From CAZGYE01 sp964530165 (GTDB lineage Bacteria > Planctomycetota > Planctomycetia > Planctomycetales > Planctomycetaceae): a DNA stretch of 5,812 nt. The first letter of the stretch is position 1, and each line of letters opens with the position of its first letter. The position numbers and the translations under genes were made by a program. The stretch is from the NCBI GenBank assembly GCA_964530165.1, contig CAZGYE010000339.1:1-5812 (forward strand). The letters are read 5' to 3'. Below, piece by piece: positions 1-5,812 of this stretch. A model generated the notes under the pieces. The model did no database searches, was not told the DNA's origin, and saw only the letters and a program-made list of their open reading frames with translations.

Positions 1-70
<70 letters not shown>

Positions 71-139
71 CCTCGGAGACGCCGTTCTCAGCAGCAGACC
101 GACTTGCAGTCGTTGTGTTCCCATTCTTCTAACGAATTC

Positions 140-2509
140 ATGAATGAGGATCGATTCAGCCCCTCACCGGTCGAAGTCATTGCGATTCAGGCTTCACCGC
201 TCGAGGTTCTCTACGCCCCCACGGAGAAAATGCCGGTCATCACAGTCCGCAACTTCCCGGCACTGGGAAAGCTTGTGGCGATGCGATTTCTGGAATGGGC
301 GCAGGACCACCCGGGGGGGGTGATCTCGCTGCCGACGGGCAAGACGCCCGAACACTTCATAAGCCGAGTCGCGCGTTTGCTGGCCACGTGGGACGAGCCC
401 GACACACAAGCGGCGCTCTCAGCAATCGGCGTCGATCCCCGGCGCAGACCCGACATGCGCAGCCTGCATTTCGTGCAGATCGACGAGTTCTACCCAATCC
501 AACCCCGGCAACACAACAGCTTCACCCATTACGTCAACGAGTTTTACGTCGAAGGGTTCGGCCTGGACCGCAGCAAGGCGCTGCTGATGGACTGCGAACA
601 GATCGGCTTGGAGAAAGGCCAAACGCTCGAATCCATCTGGCCCGGCTTCCAAGGCGAACCGCCATTGGCGGTCGATTTGAGTCTGCGCGTCCGGCAGGCG
701 GCAGGCGATCTGGAAAAGCAGCAACAGCGCCTCTTGCAGCGCATCGACGACTGGTGCCAGCAATACGAAGACCGCATTCGCGAGCTTGGCGGAATCGGAT
801 TTTTCCTGGGCGGCATTGGACCCGACGGACACATTGGTTTCAACGTTCGCGGGTCAGACCACCACTCGACCACCCGGCTGACGGCCACGAATTACGAGAC
901 CCAGGCGGCCGCGGCAAGCGACCTGGGCGGCATCGAGATCTCGCGGCGGCGGCTGGTGATCACCATTGGATTGGGCACGATCACCTTCAACCCCGATTGC
1001 GTCGCCCTGATTGTGGCCGCAGGCGAGGCAAAGGCCGGCGTCGTAGCCGACGCGGTCCAGCAGCCGGAAAGCGTGATGGTTCCGGCCAGTGCGCTGCGCT
1101 GCCTGCCGGGGGCGCGCTTCTATGTGACCTTCGGCGCAGCGAAGCGATTGACCAGGCGTCAGGTCAGTTTGCTGGCACAACACGAGTCGATCTCCGACGA
1201 GCAGATCGAGCTGGTCCTGGTCGACCTGGCAGTGAAGCACGGCAAGCGCGTGTTGGACTTGACGCAAGAAGAGGCCCAGGCCGACCCGATGACGCAAACC
1301 GCGTTGAGCAAACGCTCCGAACCGCTCTGGACGCTGACTGACATGGTGCATCGGCGGCTGATCGAGAAAATCGAGGCGGGCAGCGGTTCTCTGGAAAACA
1401 CCCGGTTCCTGCACACCGAGCCGCACCACGATGACCTGATGCTCGGCTACCTGCCGTACATTGTGCGTAACACGCGCGGCCGCAGCAACGTGCACCACTT
1501 CGTCACGCTGACCAGCGGTTTCACGTCGGTCTCCAACCGCCACATGCTGCGTCAATTGGAGTTGCTGCAGCGGTTTCTCAGCACGGCCGAGTTCGCGGCG
1601 CTGAATGCCGAGAACTACTTCGACCCGGCCAACGAACATGCGCGTAACCGCGACGTGTGGCAGTATCTCGACGGCATCGCCGCCCGCAACGAGGAGATGC
1701 GCGACGAGGGGGCGGCACGCCGGCTGCTGCGCAATCTGGTCACCGTCTACGACGAAACCGACTTCAGTGCCGTCCACGATCGGATGCAGGAAACCGAGCA
1801 CTACTTCAAGACGATCTACCCGGGCAAGAAGGACCCGAAAAACATCCAACGCCTGAAAGGGATGTGCCGCGAATGGGAAGCGGAGTGCCTATGGGGATAT
1901 TTTGGCTGGCAGTCCAGTCACATCCACCATTTGCGGCTGGGTTTCTATACGGGCGACATCTTCACGCCCGCGCCGACCATCGAGCGCGACGTGCTGCCGA
2001 TCCTCAAGCTGCTCGACGAGGTCCGCCCGGACGTGATCTCCGTGGCCTTTGATCCGGAGGCGAGCGGCCCGGACACGCACTACAAGGTGCTCCAGACGGT
2101 CAACGAGGCCACCCGCCGTCACGCGGCAAACACCGGCCGGCAAGACATCCGCATCTGGGGCTACCGCAACGTGTGGTATCGCTTCCACCCCAGCGAGGCC
2201 AACCTCTGCGTGCCCGTCTCGCTGAATATGTTCTCCGTCATGGAGAGCGCTTTCCTGAACACCTTCGTCTCGCAGCGGGACGCCTCTTTCCCCAGCTACG
2301 AGCACGACGGACCGTTCTGCGAGTTGGCCCAGCAGATCCAGGTCCAGCAATACCAGATGATGAAAACCTGCCTGGGCAGGGAGTGGTTCGCCGAACACCC
2401 CAGTGCGCTGATTCGCGCCACCCGCGGGCTGGTGTTCCTGCGGGAAATGAGCCTGGAGGAATTCGGCCATTCTGCCCGACGCCTCCGGGAAACGACCGAG
2501 GCCGGTTAA
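140..2509 (+). CDS. Glucosamine-6-phosphate deaminase-like / PIG-L (LmbE) deacetylase fusion protein
   Basis: Predicted cytoplasmic protein of 789 residues with two enzyme-like domains. Residues about 30-370 resemble NagB, which turns glucosamine-6-phosphate into fructose-6-phosphate and ammonia. Visible motifs are LPTGKTP (64-70, sugar-phosphate loop), IDEFYP (114-119, with the counterpart of E. coli Asp72) and GGIGPDGHIGFN (224-235, with Asp229 and His231 matching Asp141 and His143). The next residue is Val236 where E. coli has Glu148. The Asp115-Asp229 spacing is 114 residues against 69 in E. coli, so there is an insertion of about 45 residues. Residues about 420-700 look like a PIG-L/LmbE zinc deacetylase: PHHDDLMLG (428-436) matches the HPDDE motif, and DPEASGPDTHYKVL (638-651) matches the later His-containing metal motif. 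Long proteins of this two-domain type are known in Bacteroidetes and related phyla under a NagB name. I chose ATG 140 because the earlier in-frame ATG at 41 lies inside the tRNA. No clear ribosome binding site precedes 140. ATG 230 has GGAG only 3 bases upstream and would drop 30 residues. The fold call is firm; substrate and activity are not. Confidence 0.9.
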   Translation: MNEDRFSPSPVEVIAIQASPLEVLYAPTEKMPVITVRNFPALGKLVAMRFLEWAQDHPGGVISLPTGKTPEHFISRVARLLATWDEPDTQAALSAIGVDPRRRPDMRSLHFVQIDEFYPIQPRQHNSFTHYVNEFYVEGFGLDRSKALLMDCEQIGLEKGQTLESIWPGFQGEPPLAVDLSLRVRQAAGDLEKQQQRLLQRIDDWCQQYEDRIRELGGIGFFLGGIGPDGHIGFNVRGSDHHSTTRLTATNYETQAAAASDLGGIEISRRRLVITIGLGTITFNPDCVALIVAAGEAKAGVVADAVQQPESVMVPASALRCLPGARFYVTFGAAKRLTRRQVSLLAQHESISDEQIELVLVDLAVKHGKRVLDLTQEEAQADPMTQTALSKRSEPLWTLTDMVHRRLIEKIEAGSGSLENTRFLHTEPHHDDLMLGYLPYIVRNTRGRSNVHHFVTLTSGFTSVSNRHMLRQLELLQRFLSTAEFAALNAENYFDPANEHARNRDVWQYLDGIAARNEEMRDEGAARRLLRNLVTVYDETDFSAVHDRMQETEHYFKTIYPGKKDPKNIQRLKGMCREWEAECLWGYFGWQSSHIHHLRLGFYTGDIFTPAPTIERDVLPILKLLDEVRPDVISVAFDPEASGPDTHYKVLQTVNEATRRHAANTGRQDIRIWGYRNVWYRFHPSEANLCVPVSLNMFSVMESAFLNTFVSQRDASFPSYEHDGPFCELAQQIQVQQYQMMKTCLGREWFAEHPSALIRATRGLVFLREMSLEEFGHSARRLRETTEAG

Positions 2510-2535
2510 AGTCAGCCGGGCTGGTCCAGGCCAAT

Positions 2536-2544
2536 GGAAGGAAA
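2536..2544 (+). promoter_or_regulatory. Ribosome binding site of the exported-protein gene
   Basis: The purine run GGAAGGAAA contains AAGGA ending 8 bases before ATG 2551. This supports that start over the much longer open frame that begins far upstream, within the preceding gene. The site lies in the 41-base gap after the fusion gene. No promoter is obvious in that gap, which fits co-transcription of the two genes. Confidence 0.7.
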
Positions 2545-2550
2545 CCGATC

Positions 2551-4815
2551 ATGAAACCACAGCTTTTGACAACGGCGCTGGCAGCCGGCGTCTTGTTGGC
2601 GTCGGCGACGTCGTATGCCGGCGGCGAGAAGGACCTTGCGTCCTTTGGCGACATCTCCACGGCTGCCGCGGCCGAGAAAACGCTCGCCAAGGCGATTCGT
2701 ACGCTGATGAGCCAGGGCGGAGGCGTCCTGGTCATTCCGCCTCATGCGCCCAAAGAGATGAAGGTCCTCAACAATTCTCAGACCGACCGCAACGGCCATG
2801 CCGTCACCATCTTGGACTACCGTGGAGGCTTCATTGATGTGCATTTGCCTGCAATGGGCAAGCACAAAACCGGCGTTTGGGCCGGGCAGCGCCTCGAGCG
2901 CACCGTGAACCTCATTCCCGAAGGCAGCCGCTTCCCGTTCCAGGGGGTGCATGCGGCGCAGGCGATCCAGAACTACGTCATCAGCGGGTCCTCGTCCTAC
3001 ATGGCGACGCTGACCCGGGCGGTCAAAAAAGGCAACGACCAGCACGTTTACGTCGACCTCATCCGCGGCATCTATCCCGGTCAGTACCTCACCGTGACCA
3101 GCTCGGTGGTCAGCTACAGTCCGCCGTATGATCGCATTATCGTTAAGTCGATCGGCTGGGATGACGAGGCGAAGCGCAACTACTTCACGGCCGATTTCGA
3201 GCACGATCATGGCGTCGGCTGTCTGGTCTACAACAAGCACGTCGTCAACGGCGTGCAGATTGAAGGCAACTCCAACGCCGACAACCAGACAATGGAGTTC
3301 CAGGTCATCCGCCGCGTTTACGGCGTCGGCGACAGCTTCGGCGTCAGCAGCGCGATGTACTACATGAGCGACATCTTCTCCGGCTTCGGTGACGAAGGCG
3401 CTTGCATCATCAACTCAGAATCGATCGGGATACTGGACGGATTCCACGCCACCGTGGAGGCCATCGACTGGGACAAGGATGAGATTACCTACGCCGCGGG
3501 TCAGACCAACCCGCACACGCTCAGCTCCTCACGTCCGCTGATCAACATGAACAAGAACAAGTGGATCACGCGGGGGCAGATCTACATCGTCGGGCCGTCC
3601 GGCAAATGGCGCGGCAAAACCTACCCGAACAAGACGGGCGGACCGGGCAATGTTTTCGCCTACGCGGGCGGCGCGATCTTCGGTTCCAAGGACTGCGGCT
3701 GGACGCAGGACATCGTCGGCCGATTCTTCACGGTGACTGACCCGACGGAGGTCCTCTCGCCCGACGACGGCTCGACCGCGGGCGGATACGCGACACTGCC
3801 GGACCGTCCCGTCTATCGCTGGTATCGCATCATGTCGCTGGAGACTGGCGACGACGGCATGCAGCGATTGAGAATCCTTCGCGTCCGCTGGTCTGCGGTG
3901 GCGGCGGGAGCGCCCAAGCTGTTCCGCGACGACAACTACACGCACGACGGCCACGAGAAGCCACTGAGCTACGCGATCGCGCCGGGGGCGTGGGTGTACG
4001 ACATCAGCCGCGGCTGGGCCGACACCATCCCCACCGGCGGCCGCATCGGCAAAGATCACCCGCGGAAGATCAGGGTCACGCCGCACGCCGATCGAGGCTC
4101 GAAGTTCGACTTCGTCGTCGGCGATCCAGTCGAGCAGGCGGTCGGCCCCGATCCCTGGCATCCCGTGCCCATTCGCATCCGCCAATTCGATCAGATGCCG
4201 ACGACGATGAACGGCGGGTCGATCGAGATCGAGCAGCTCGGCCGCGTTCAGGTGCCGCACGCCCTGGTCATCAGCAGCATCACGCGCTCGCTCGCGGACC
4301 TCGAACGTCGCAAAGATCGCAAGCCCGCGTTTGACGATCTGATCAGCTTCCAAAGCGTCTCGCACACGGGCATCCGCTTCAACAGCGCGGTGCTGGAAAC
4401 GGCGATCCTCTTCGACCAGCCGGGCGGCAACGTTCAGCCGATCCGTTGGCGGCGCACCACCGGCGGCACGAGCGCGTTGTACGTGCCGCCCAGCGGCGCC
4501 GGCGCCGGCGACCTTGTCTTCGAAGGGGGAAACCTGGACCTCAGAAATCACGGCGTCAAATCCATGAGGGGCCTGTCAGCGACGGACAAGCCGGCCAAGA
4601 ATCTTCGCGGCATCAACGTCCCCGTGCCGCCACGGGCTGTGACGCTTAACGTGAAGTTTGCCGTCCCCGAAGCCGACGCCGACTACTCGCTGACCGTGCA
4701 GCCGAGTTGGATGACGATGGACCGCGTCGCGCGGAAGACGGCCGATGGATTTGCCGTTGAGTTCTCGCAAGCGGCTCCGGCGAGCGCGATGATCGATTGG
4801 CAGCTCATCCGGTGA
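2551..4815 (+). CDS. Large exported protein of unknown function with pectate-lyase-like N-terminal segment
   Basis: I do not recognise the family of this 754-residue protein. Residues 1-23 form a clear Sec signal peptide: Lys2, a hydrophobic stretch LLTTALAAGVLLASA, and SYA before a likely cut at 23/24. No further membrane segment is visible, so it is probably periplasmic, secreted or surface-held. Residues about 37-67 (AEKTLAKAIRTLMSQGGGVL then VIPPHAP) resemble the start of pectate-lyase-superfamily beta-helix domains, where a helix precedes a GGG-V-hydrophobic-P strand. The long middle (about 80-600) is rich in Gly, Tyr, Asp and short alternating strands, suggesting an all-beta structure. 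Residues about 610-670 (ILFDQPGGNVQPIRW, LVFEGGNLDLRNHG) look like beta-helix rungs. The last 60 residues contain VKFAVPEADADYSLTVQPSW, DGFAVEFSQAAP and IDWQLIR, a pattern seen at the ends of beta-helix and tail-spike-like proteins. Only two cysteines (224, 285) lie in the middle, with Cys382 nearby. Start chosen for the signal peptide and ribosome binding site. It follows the fusion gene by 41 bases; a role in polysaccharide binding or cleavage is possible but unproven. Confidence 0.88.
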   Translation: MKPQLLTTALAAGVLLASATSYAGGEKDLASFGDISTAAAAEKTLAKAIRTLMSQGGGVLVIPPHAPKEMKVLNNSQTDRNGHAVTILDYRGGFIDVHLPAMGKHKTGVWAGQRLERTVNLIPEGSRFPFQGVHAAQAIQNYVISGSSSYMATLTRAVKKGNDQHVYVDLIRGIYPGQYLTVTSSVVSYSPPYDRIIVKSIGWDDEAKRNYFTADFEHDHGVGCLVYNKHVVNGVQIEGNSNADNQTMEFQVIRRVYGVGDSFGVSSAMYYMSDIFSGFGDEGACIINSESIGILDGFHATVEAIDWDKDEITYAAGQTNPHTLSSSRPLINMNKNKWITRGQIYIVGPSGKWRGKTYPNKTGGPGNVFAYAGGAIFGSKDCGWTQDIVGRFFTVTDPTEVLSPDDGSTAGGYATLPDRPVYRWYRIMSLETGDDGMQRLRILRVRWSAVAAGAPKLFRDDNYTHDGHEKPLSYAIAPGAWVYDISRGWADTIPTGGRIGKDHPRKIRVTPHADRGSKFDFVVGDPVEQAVGPDPWHPVPIRIRQFDQMPTTMNGGSIEIEQLGRVQVPHALVISSITRSLADLERRKDRKPAFDDLISFQSVSHTGIRFNSAVLETAILFDQPGGNVQPIRWRRTTGGTSALYVPPSGAGAGDLVFEGGNLDLRNHGVKSMRGLSATDKPAKNLRGINVPVPPRAVTLNVKFAVPEADADYSLTVQPSWMTMDRVARKTADGFAVEFSQAAPASAMIDWQLIR

Positions 4816-4892
4816 TGCTCGCTGGCGGTCTGGTCAAGAAACTGCGTCAAATCAATCGTGCCCAACTCGCTCCATGAAGTTTCTCGTCAAAA

Positions 4893-4905
4893 AAACAAGT
4901 TGTTT
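4893..4905. repeat. AT-rich dyad AAACAA-G-TTGTTT
   Basis: The arms AAACAA (4893-4898) and TTGTTT (4900-4905) are perfectly complementary around a single central G, just after a run of seven A (4889-4895). The dyad lies 27 bases upstream of a TATAAT box. The one-base centre makes it unlikely to be an RNA hairpin; a protein binding site is more likely. No regulator family can be named from this alone, and an AT-rich dyad this short can arise by chance. Confidence 0.35.
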
Positions 4906-4906
4906 G

Positions 4907-4938
4907 TTGTACGTTTGCAATACAGAGAGGCTTATAAT
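4907..4938 (+). promoter_or_regulatory. Possible promoter with perfect TATAAT -10 box
   Basis: TATAAT occurs at 4933-4938, which is rare by chance in DNA of this composition. The best partner upstream is TTGTAC (4907-4912), a weak -35 match with a 20-base spacer that is longer than the preferred 17. There is no TG extension before the -10 box. It would direct a transcript towards the synthase gene with a leader of about 400 bases, or a small RNA within the gap. Low confidence because the -35 element is poor. Confidence 0.3.
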
Positions 4939-5034
4939 CCGACCAGAAGGTAAAAGCTCGCTGAGCGATACGTGTTCGCCTCGCTGTGTGTCTCGCACAT
5001 TCGACACGCCAAAACCGACCATTCTGCCGAATTG

Positions 5035-5057
5035 CAAGTTCTTGCTCTCTGAACTTG
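5035..5057. repeat. Perfect 7-9-7 inverted repeat overlapping a -35 box
   Basis: CAAGTTC (5035-5041) and GAACTTG (5051-5057) are exact reverse complements separated by nine bases. The right arm shares TTG with the TTGACA box of the promoter that follows. The geometry fits an operator for a dimeric repressor that would block RNA polymerase. As RNA it could also fold, but it would lie upstream of that promoter's start. The symmetry is seen directly; the operator role is inference. Confidence 0.4.
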
Positions 5058-5083
5058 ACATCGCGCGCCGATTTAGATTCAAT
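5055..5083 (+). promoter_or_regulatory. Predicted sigma70-type promoter for the ketoacyl synthase gene
   Basis: A perfect TTGACA (5055-5060) is followed after exactly 17 bases by TTCAAT (5078-5083), which matches TATAAT at four of six positions. Transcription would start near 5090 and give a leader of roughly 250 bases before ATG 5340. It is the best promoter match noticed in the gap and points at the only downstream gene. The overlapping dyad suggests repression. No experimental start site is known to me. Confidence 0.45.
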
Positions 5084-5160
5084 CCGTAGTGGTGTTAGAT
5101 TGTCGGAGTCGCCATTCAGTGGGTAGGACCTGCAGACGTGGGACCTTGCGGGAAATACTG

Positions 5161-5308
5161 TTTGGATTGTGTCACCGGCTCACACCAAAGTGAAAACATA
5201 CCTGAAACCGTGTTCTCGCTAAGAAACGTGCGTTCAGACATTGTGTCGACCGGCTGGGGACCGCCGGCAGACGCTCGATAGGTCTGAAGGCCCGGTTCAG
5301 GGAACGGG
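5161..5308 (+). other. Leader segment with several adjacent stem-loops
   Basis: Four local hairpins can be drawn in the presumed 5' leader of the synthase gene. The first pairs TTTGG-(AT)-TGTG (5161-5171) with CACACCAAA (5181-5189) around a nine-base loop. The second pairs CCGGC (5250-5254) with GCCGG (5263-5267). The third pairs CAGAC (5268-5272) with GTCTG (5282-5286), starting directly after the second. The fourth pairs CCCG(G)TTC (5291-5298) with GAACGGG (5302-5308) around a three-base loop and ends 31 bases before the start codon. No T run follows any of them. I do not recognise a known riboswitch or leader class. Short hairpins arise by chance in GC-rich DNA, so this is a candidate structured leader only. 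Confidence 0.3.
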
Positions 5309-5339
5309 TTCGGGCAAACGCATCGGCAGGGTCAGGCCA

Positions 5340-5812
5340 ATGACGGCTGGGAATCAGGCGGGTCGCGTCGTAGTGACCGGTGTGGGCGTCGTCTCACCGA
5401 TCGGGATTGGTAGCGATGTCTTCTGGGGGAACCTCTCGGCGGGCAAGAGCGGCATCGGCTATTTGCGCGCCTTTCCGAACGACAATCTCCCGTCGAAAAT
5501 CGCCGCCGAGATCATCGGCTTCGATCCGCTCAAGTACGTTCGCGAGAAGAAGTCTCTGAAAGTGATGTCACGAGACATTCAGCTAGGAGTCTCGGCGGCG
5601 TCGATGGCGATGCAGGATGCCGATTTGAAGCGCGGCTCGATCGACCCGCAGCGGTTGGGGGTCGAATTCGGCGCCGGGCGGATTTCCACTACGCCGGAAG
5701 AGCTGGCCGAGGCGGTCACCCACTGCTCCGAGCAGGGTGAGTCCTTCCAACACACCCGCTGGGGCGAAGACGGCATGGGTGAGATCACCCCGCTGTGGTT
5801 GCTACGTCAACT
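5340..5812 (+). CDS. Beta-ketoacyl-ACP synthase-like protein (FabF/KAS II family), N-terminal part only
   Basis: The frame is open from ATG 5340 to the window edge (157 full codons), so the C-terminal part is missing. Enzymes of this family condense malonyl-ACP with an acyl chain in fatty-acid or polyketide synthesis in the cytoplasm. The start is diagnostic: RVVVTGVGVVSPIGIGSDVF (9-28) with LSAGKSGI (32-39) matches the thiolase-fold N terminus of E. coli FabF (RRVVVTGLGMLSPVG, then LLAGQSGI). MSRDIQLGVSAASMAMQDADL (76-96) matches the helix after it. Later residues depart from standard FabF: the usual GSGIGGL-type turn reads FGAGRISTTPEELAEAV (110-126), and PLWLLRQ (151-157) replaces the usual PFFVP stretch. 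This suggests a divergent subfamily, which I associate with Planctomycetes. The catalytic Cys and two His residues lie beyond the window, so activity cannot be judged. AGGG at 5328-5331, 8 bases before the ATG, is a fair ribosome binding site. Confidence 0.9.
   Translation, partial: MTAGNQAGRVVVTGVGVVSPIGIGSDVFWGNLSAGKSGIGYLRAFPNDNLPSKIAAEIIGFDPLKYVREKKSLKVMSRDIQLGVSAASMAMQDADLKRGSIDPQRLGVEFGAGRISTTPEELAEAVTHCSEQGESFQHTRWGEDGMGEITPLWLLRQ

Larger units (their letters stand above)
4816..5339. other. Long intergenic region without a convincing gene
   Basis: This gap of 524 bases is less GC-rich than the genes on either side, mostly around 4860-5240. Two small overlapping open frames on opposite strands (4874-5089 plus, 4852-5082 minus) lack a ribosome binding site and any familiar motif, so I do not call them genes. 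What can be supported is regulatory: a TATAAT box with an AT-rich dyad, a TTGACA-type promoter with a dyad over its -35 box, and a run of stem-loops before the next gene. I see no G+C-rich hairpin followed by a T run after the upstream stop codon, so no intrinsic terminator is called. Confidence 0.6.

Noticed and set aside
104..132. TTGCAG-N17-TTCTAA as a promoter for the fusion gene
   Set aside because: Each hexamer matches consensus at only about three of six positions, no better than chance.
295..1341. Plus-strand open frame of 348 codons in another frame of the fusion gene
   Set aside because: The translation is Arg/Gly/Pro-rich without domain motifs, while the other frame shows clear NagB motifs throughout.
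854..1849. Minus-strand open frame of 331 codons
   Set aside because: It is antisense to the well-supported fusion gene; low-complexity Val/Gln/Arg/His-rich translation is typical of a shadow frame in GC-rich coding DNA.
3529..4551. Minus-strand open frame of 340 codons
   Set aside because: It is antisense to the exported-protein gene, rich in Arg, Ala, Val and Asp with no motif; a composition shadow.
4837..4884. Inverted repeat AGAAACT / AGTTTCT as a terminator for the exported-protein gene
   Set aside because: The 34-base loop, AT-rich arms and absence of a following T run do not fit an intrinsic terminator.
4852..5082. Small minus-strand frame of 76 codons in the intergenic gap
   Set aside because: It overlaps the plus-strand frame almost fully, has no recognised motif, and covers the candidate promoters.
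4874..5089. Small plus-strand frame of 71 codons in the intergenic gap
   Set aside because: There is no ribosome binding site before ATG 4874, the codon choice differs from the neighbours, and it runs through the predicted promoter elements.

Overview
The window looks like chromosomal DNA from a GC-rich bacterium, most plausibly a planctomycete or a relative. This is inferred from three things: the fused NagB/PIG-L protein, the large exported protein of unknown family, and a divergent FabF-like synthase whose N-terminal wording (KKSLKVMSRDIQLG, then PLWLLRQ) I associate with Planctomycetes. No marker gene here proves it.

Layout, all on the + strand. Positions 1-70 hold a tRNA-Gly with anticodon CCC that lacks its first three bases because the window cuts it; its T-loop reads TCC where TTC is expected. 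A two-domain protein (140-2509) follows. Its N-terminal half is a glucosamine-6-phosphate deaminase-like domain and its C-terminal half is a PIG-L/LmbE-type zinc deacetylase domain. After 41 bases, with a good ribosome binding site, comes a 754-residue exported protein (2551-4815). It has a signal peptide, a pectate-lyase-like N-terminal segment and a C-terminal beta-rich segment; its function is unknown. The two genes may be co-transcribed.

Positions 4816-5339 (524 bases) hold no convincing gene and are visibly less GC-rich than the flanking genes, especially around 4860-5240. I see a TATAAT box next to a short AT-rich dyad, a better promoter candidate with a perfect TTGACA box overlapped by a 7-9-7 dyad, and then a leader of about 250 bases with several adjacent stem-loops. 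The window ends inside the N-terminal part of a beta-ketoacyl-ACP synthase-like gene (from 5340), before any catalytic residue.

The first two protein genes could belong to amino-sugar or polysaccharide turnover: an exported carbohydrate-active or binding protein beside a cytoplasmic enzyme that may join deacetylation and deamination of amino sugars. That link is inference. The synthase gene belongs to fatty-acid or polyketide-type metabolism and appears to be a separate transcription unit. I found no CRISPR array, insertion sequence or clear intrinsic terminator.
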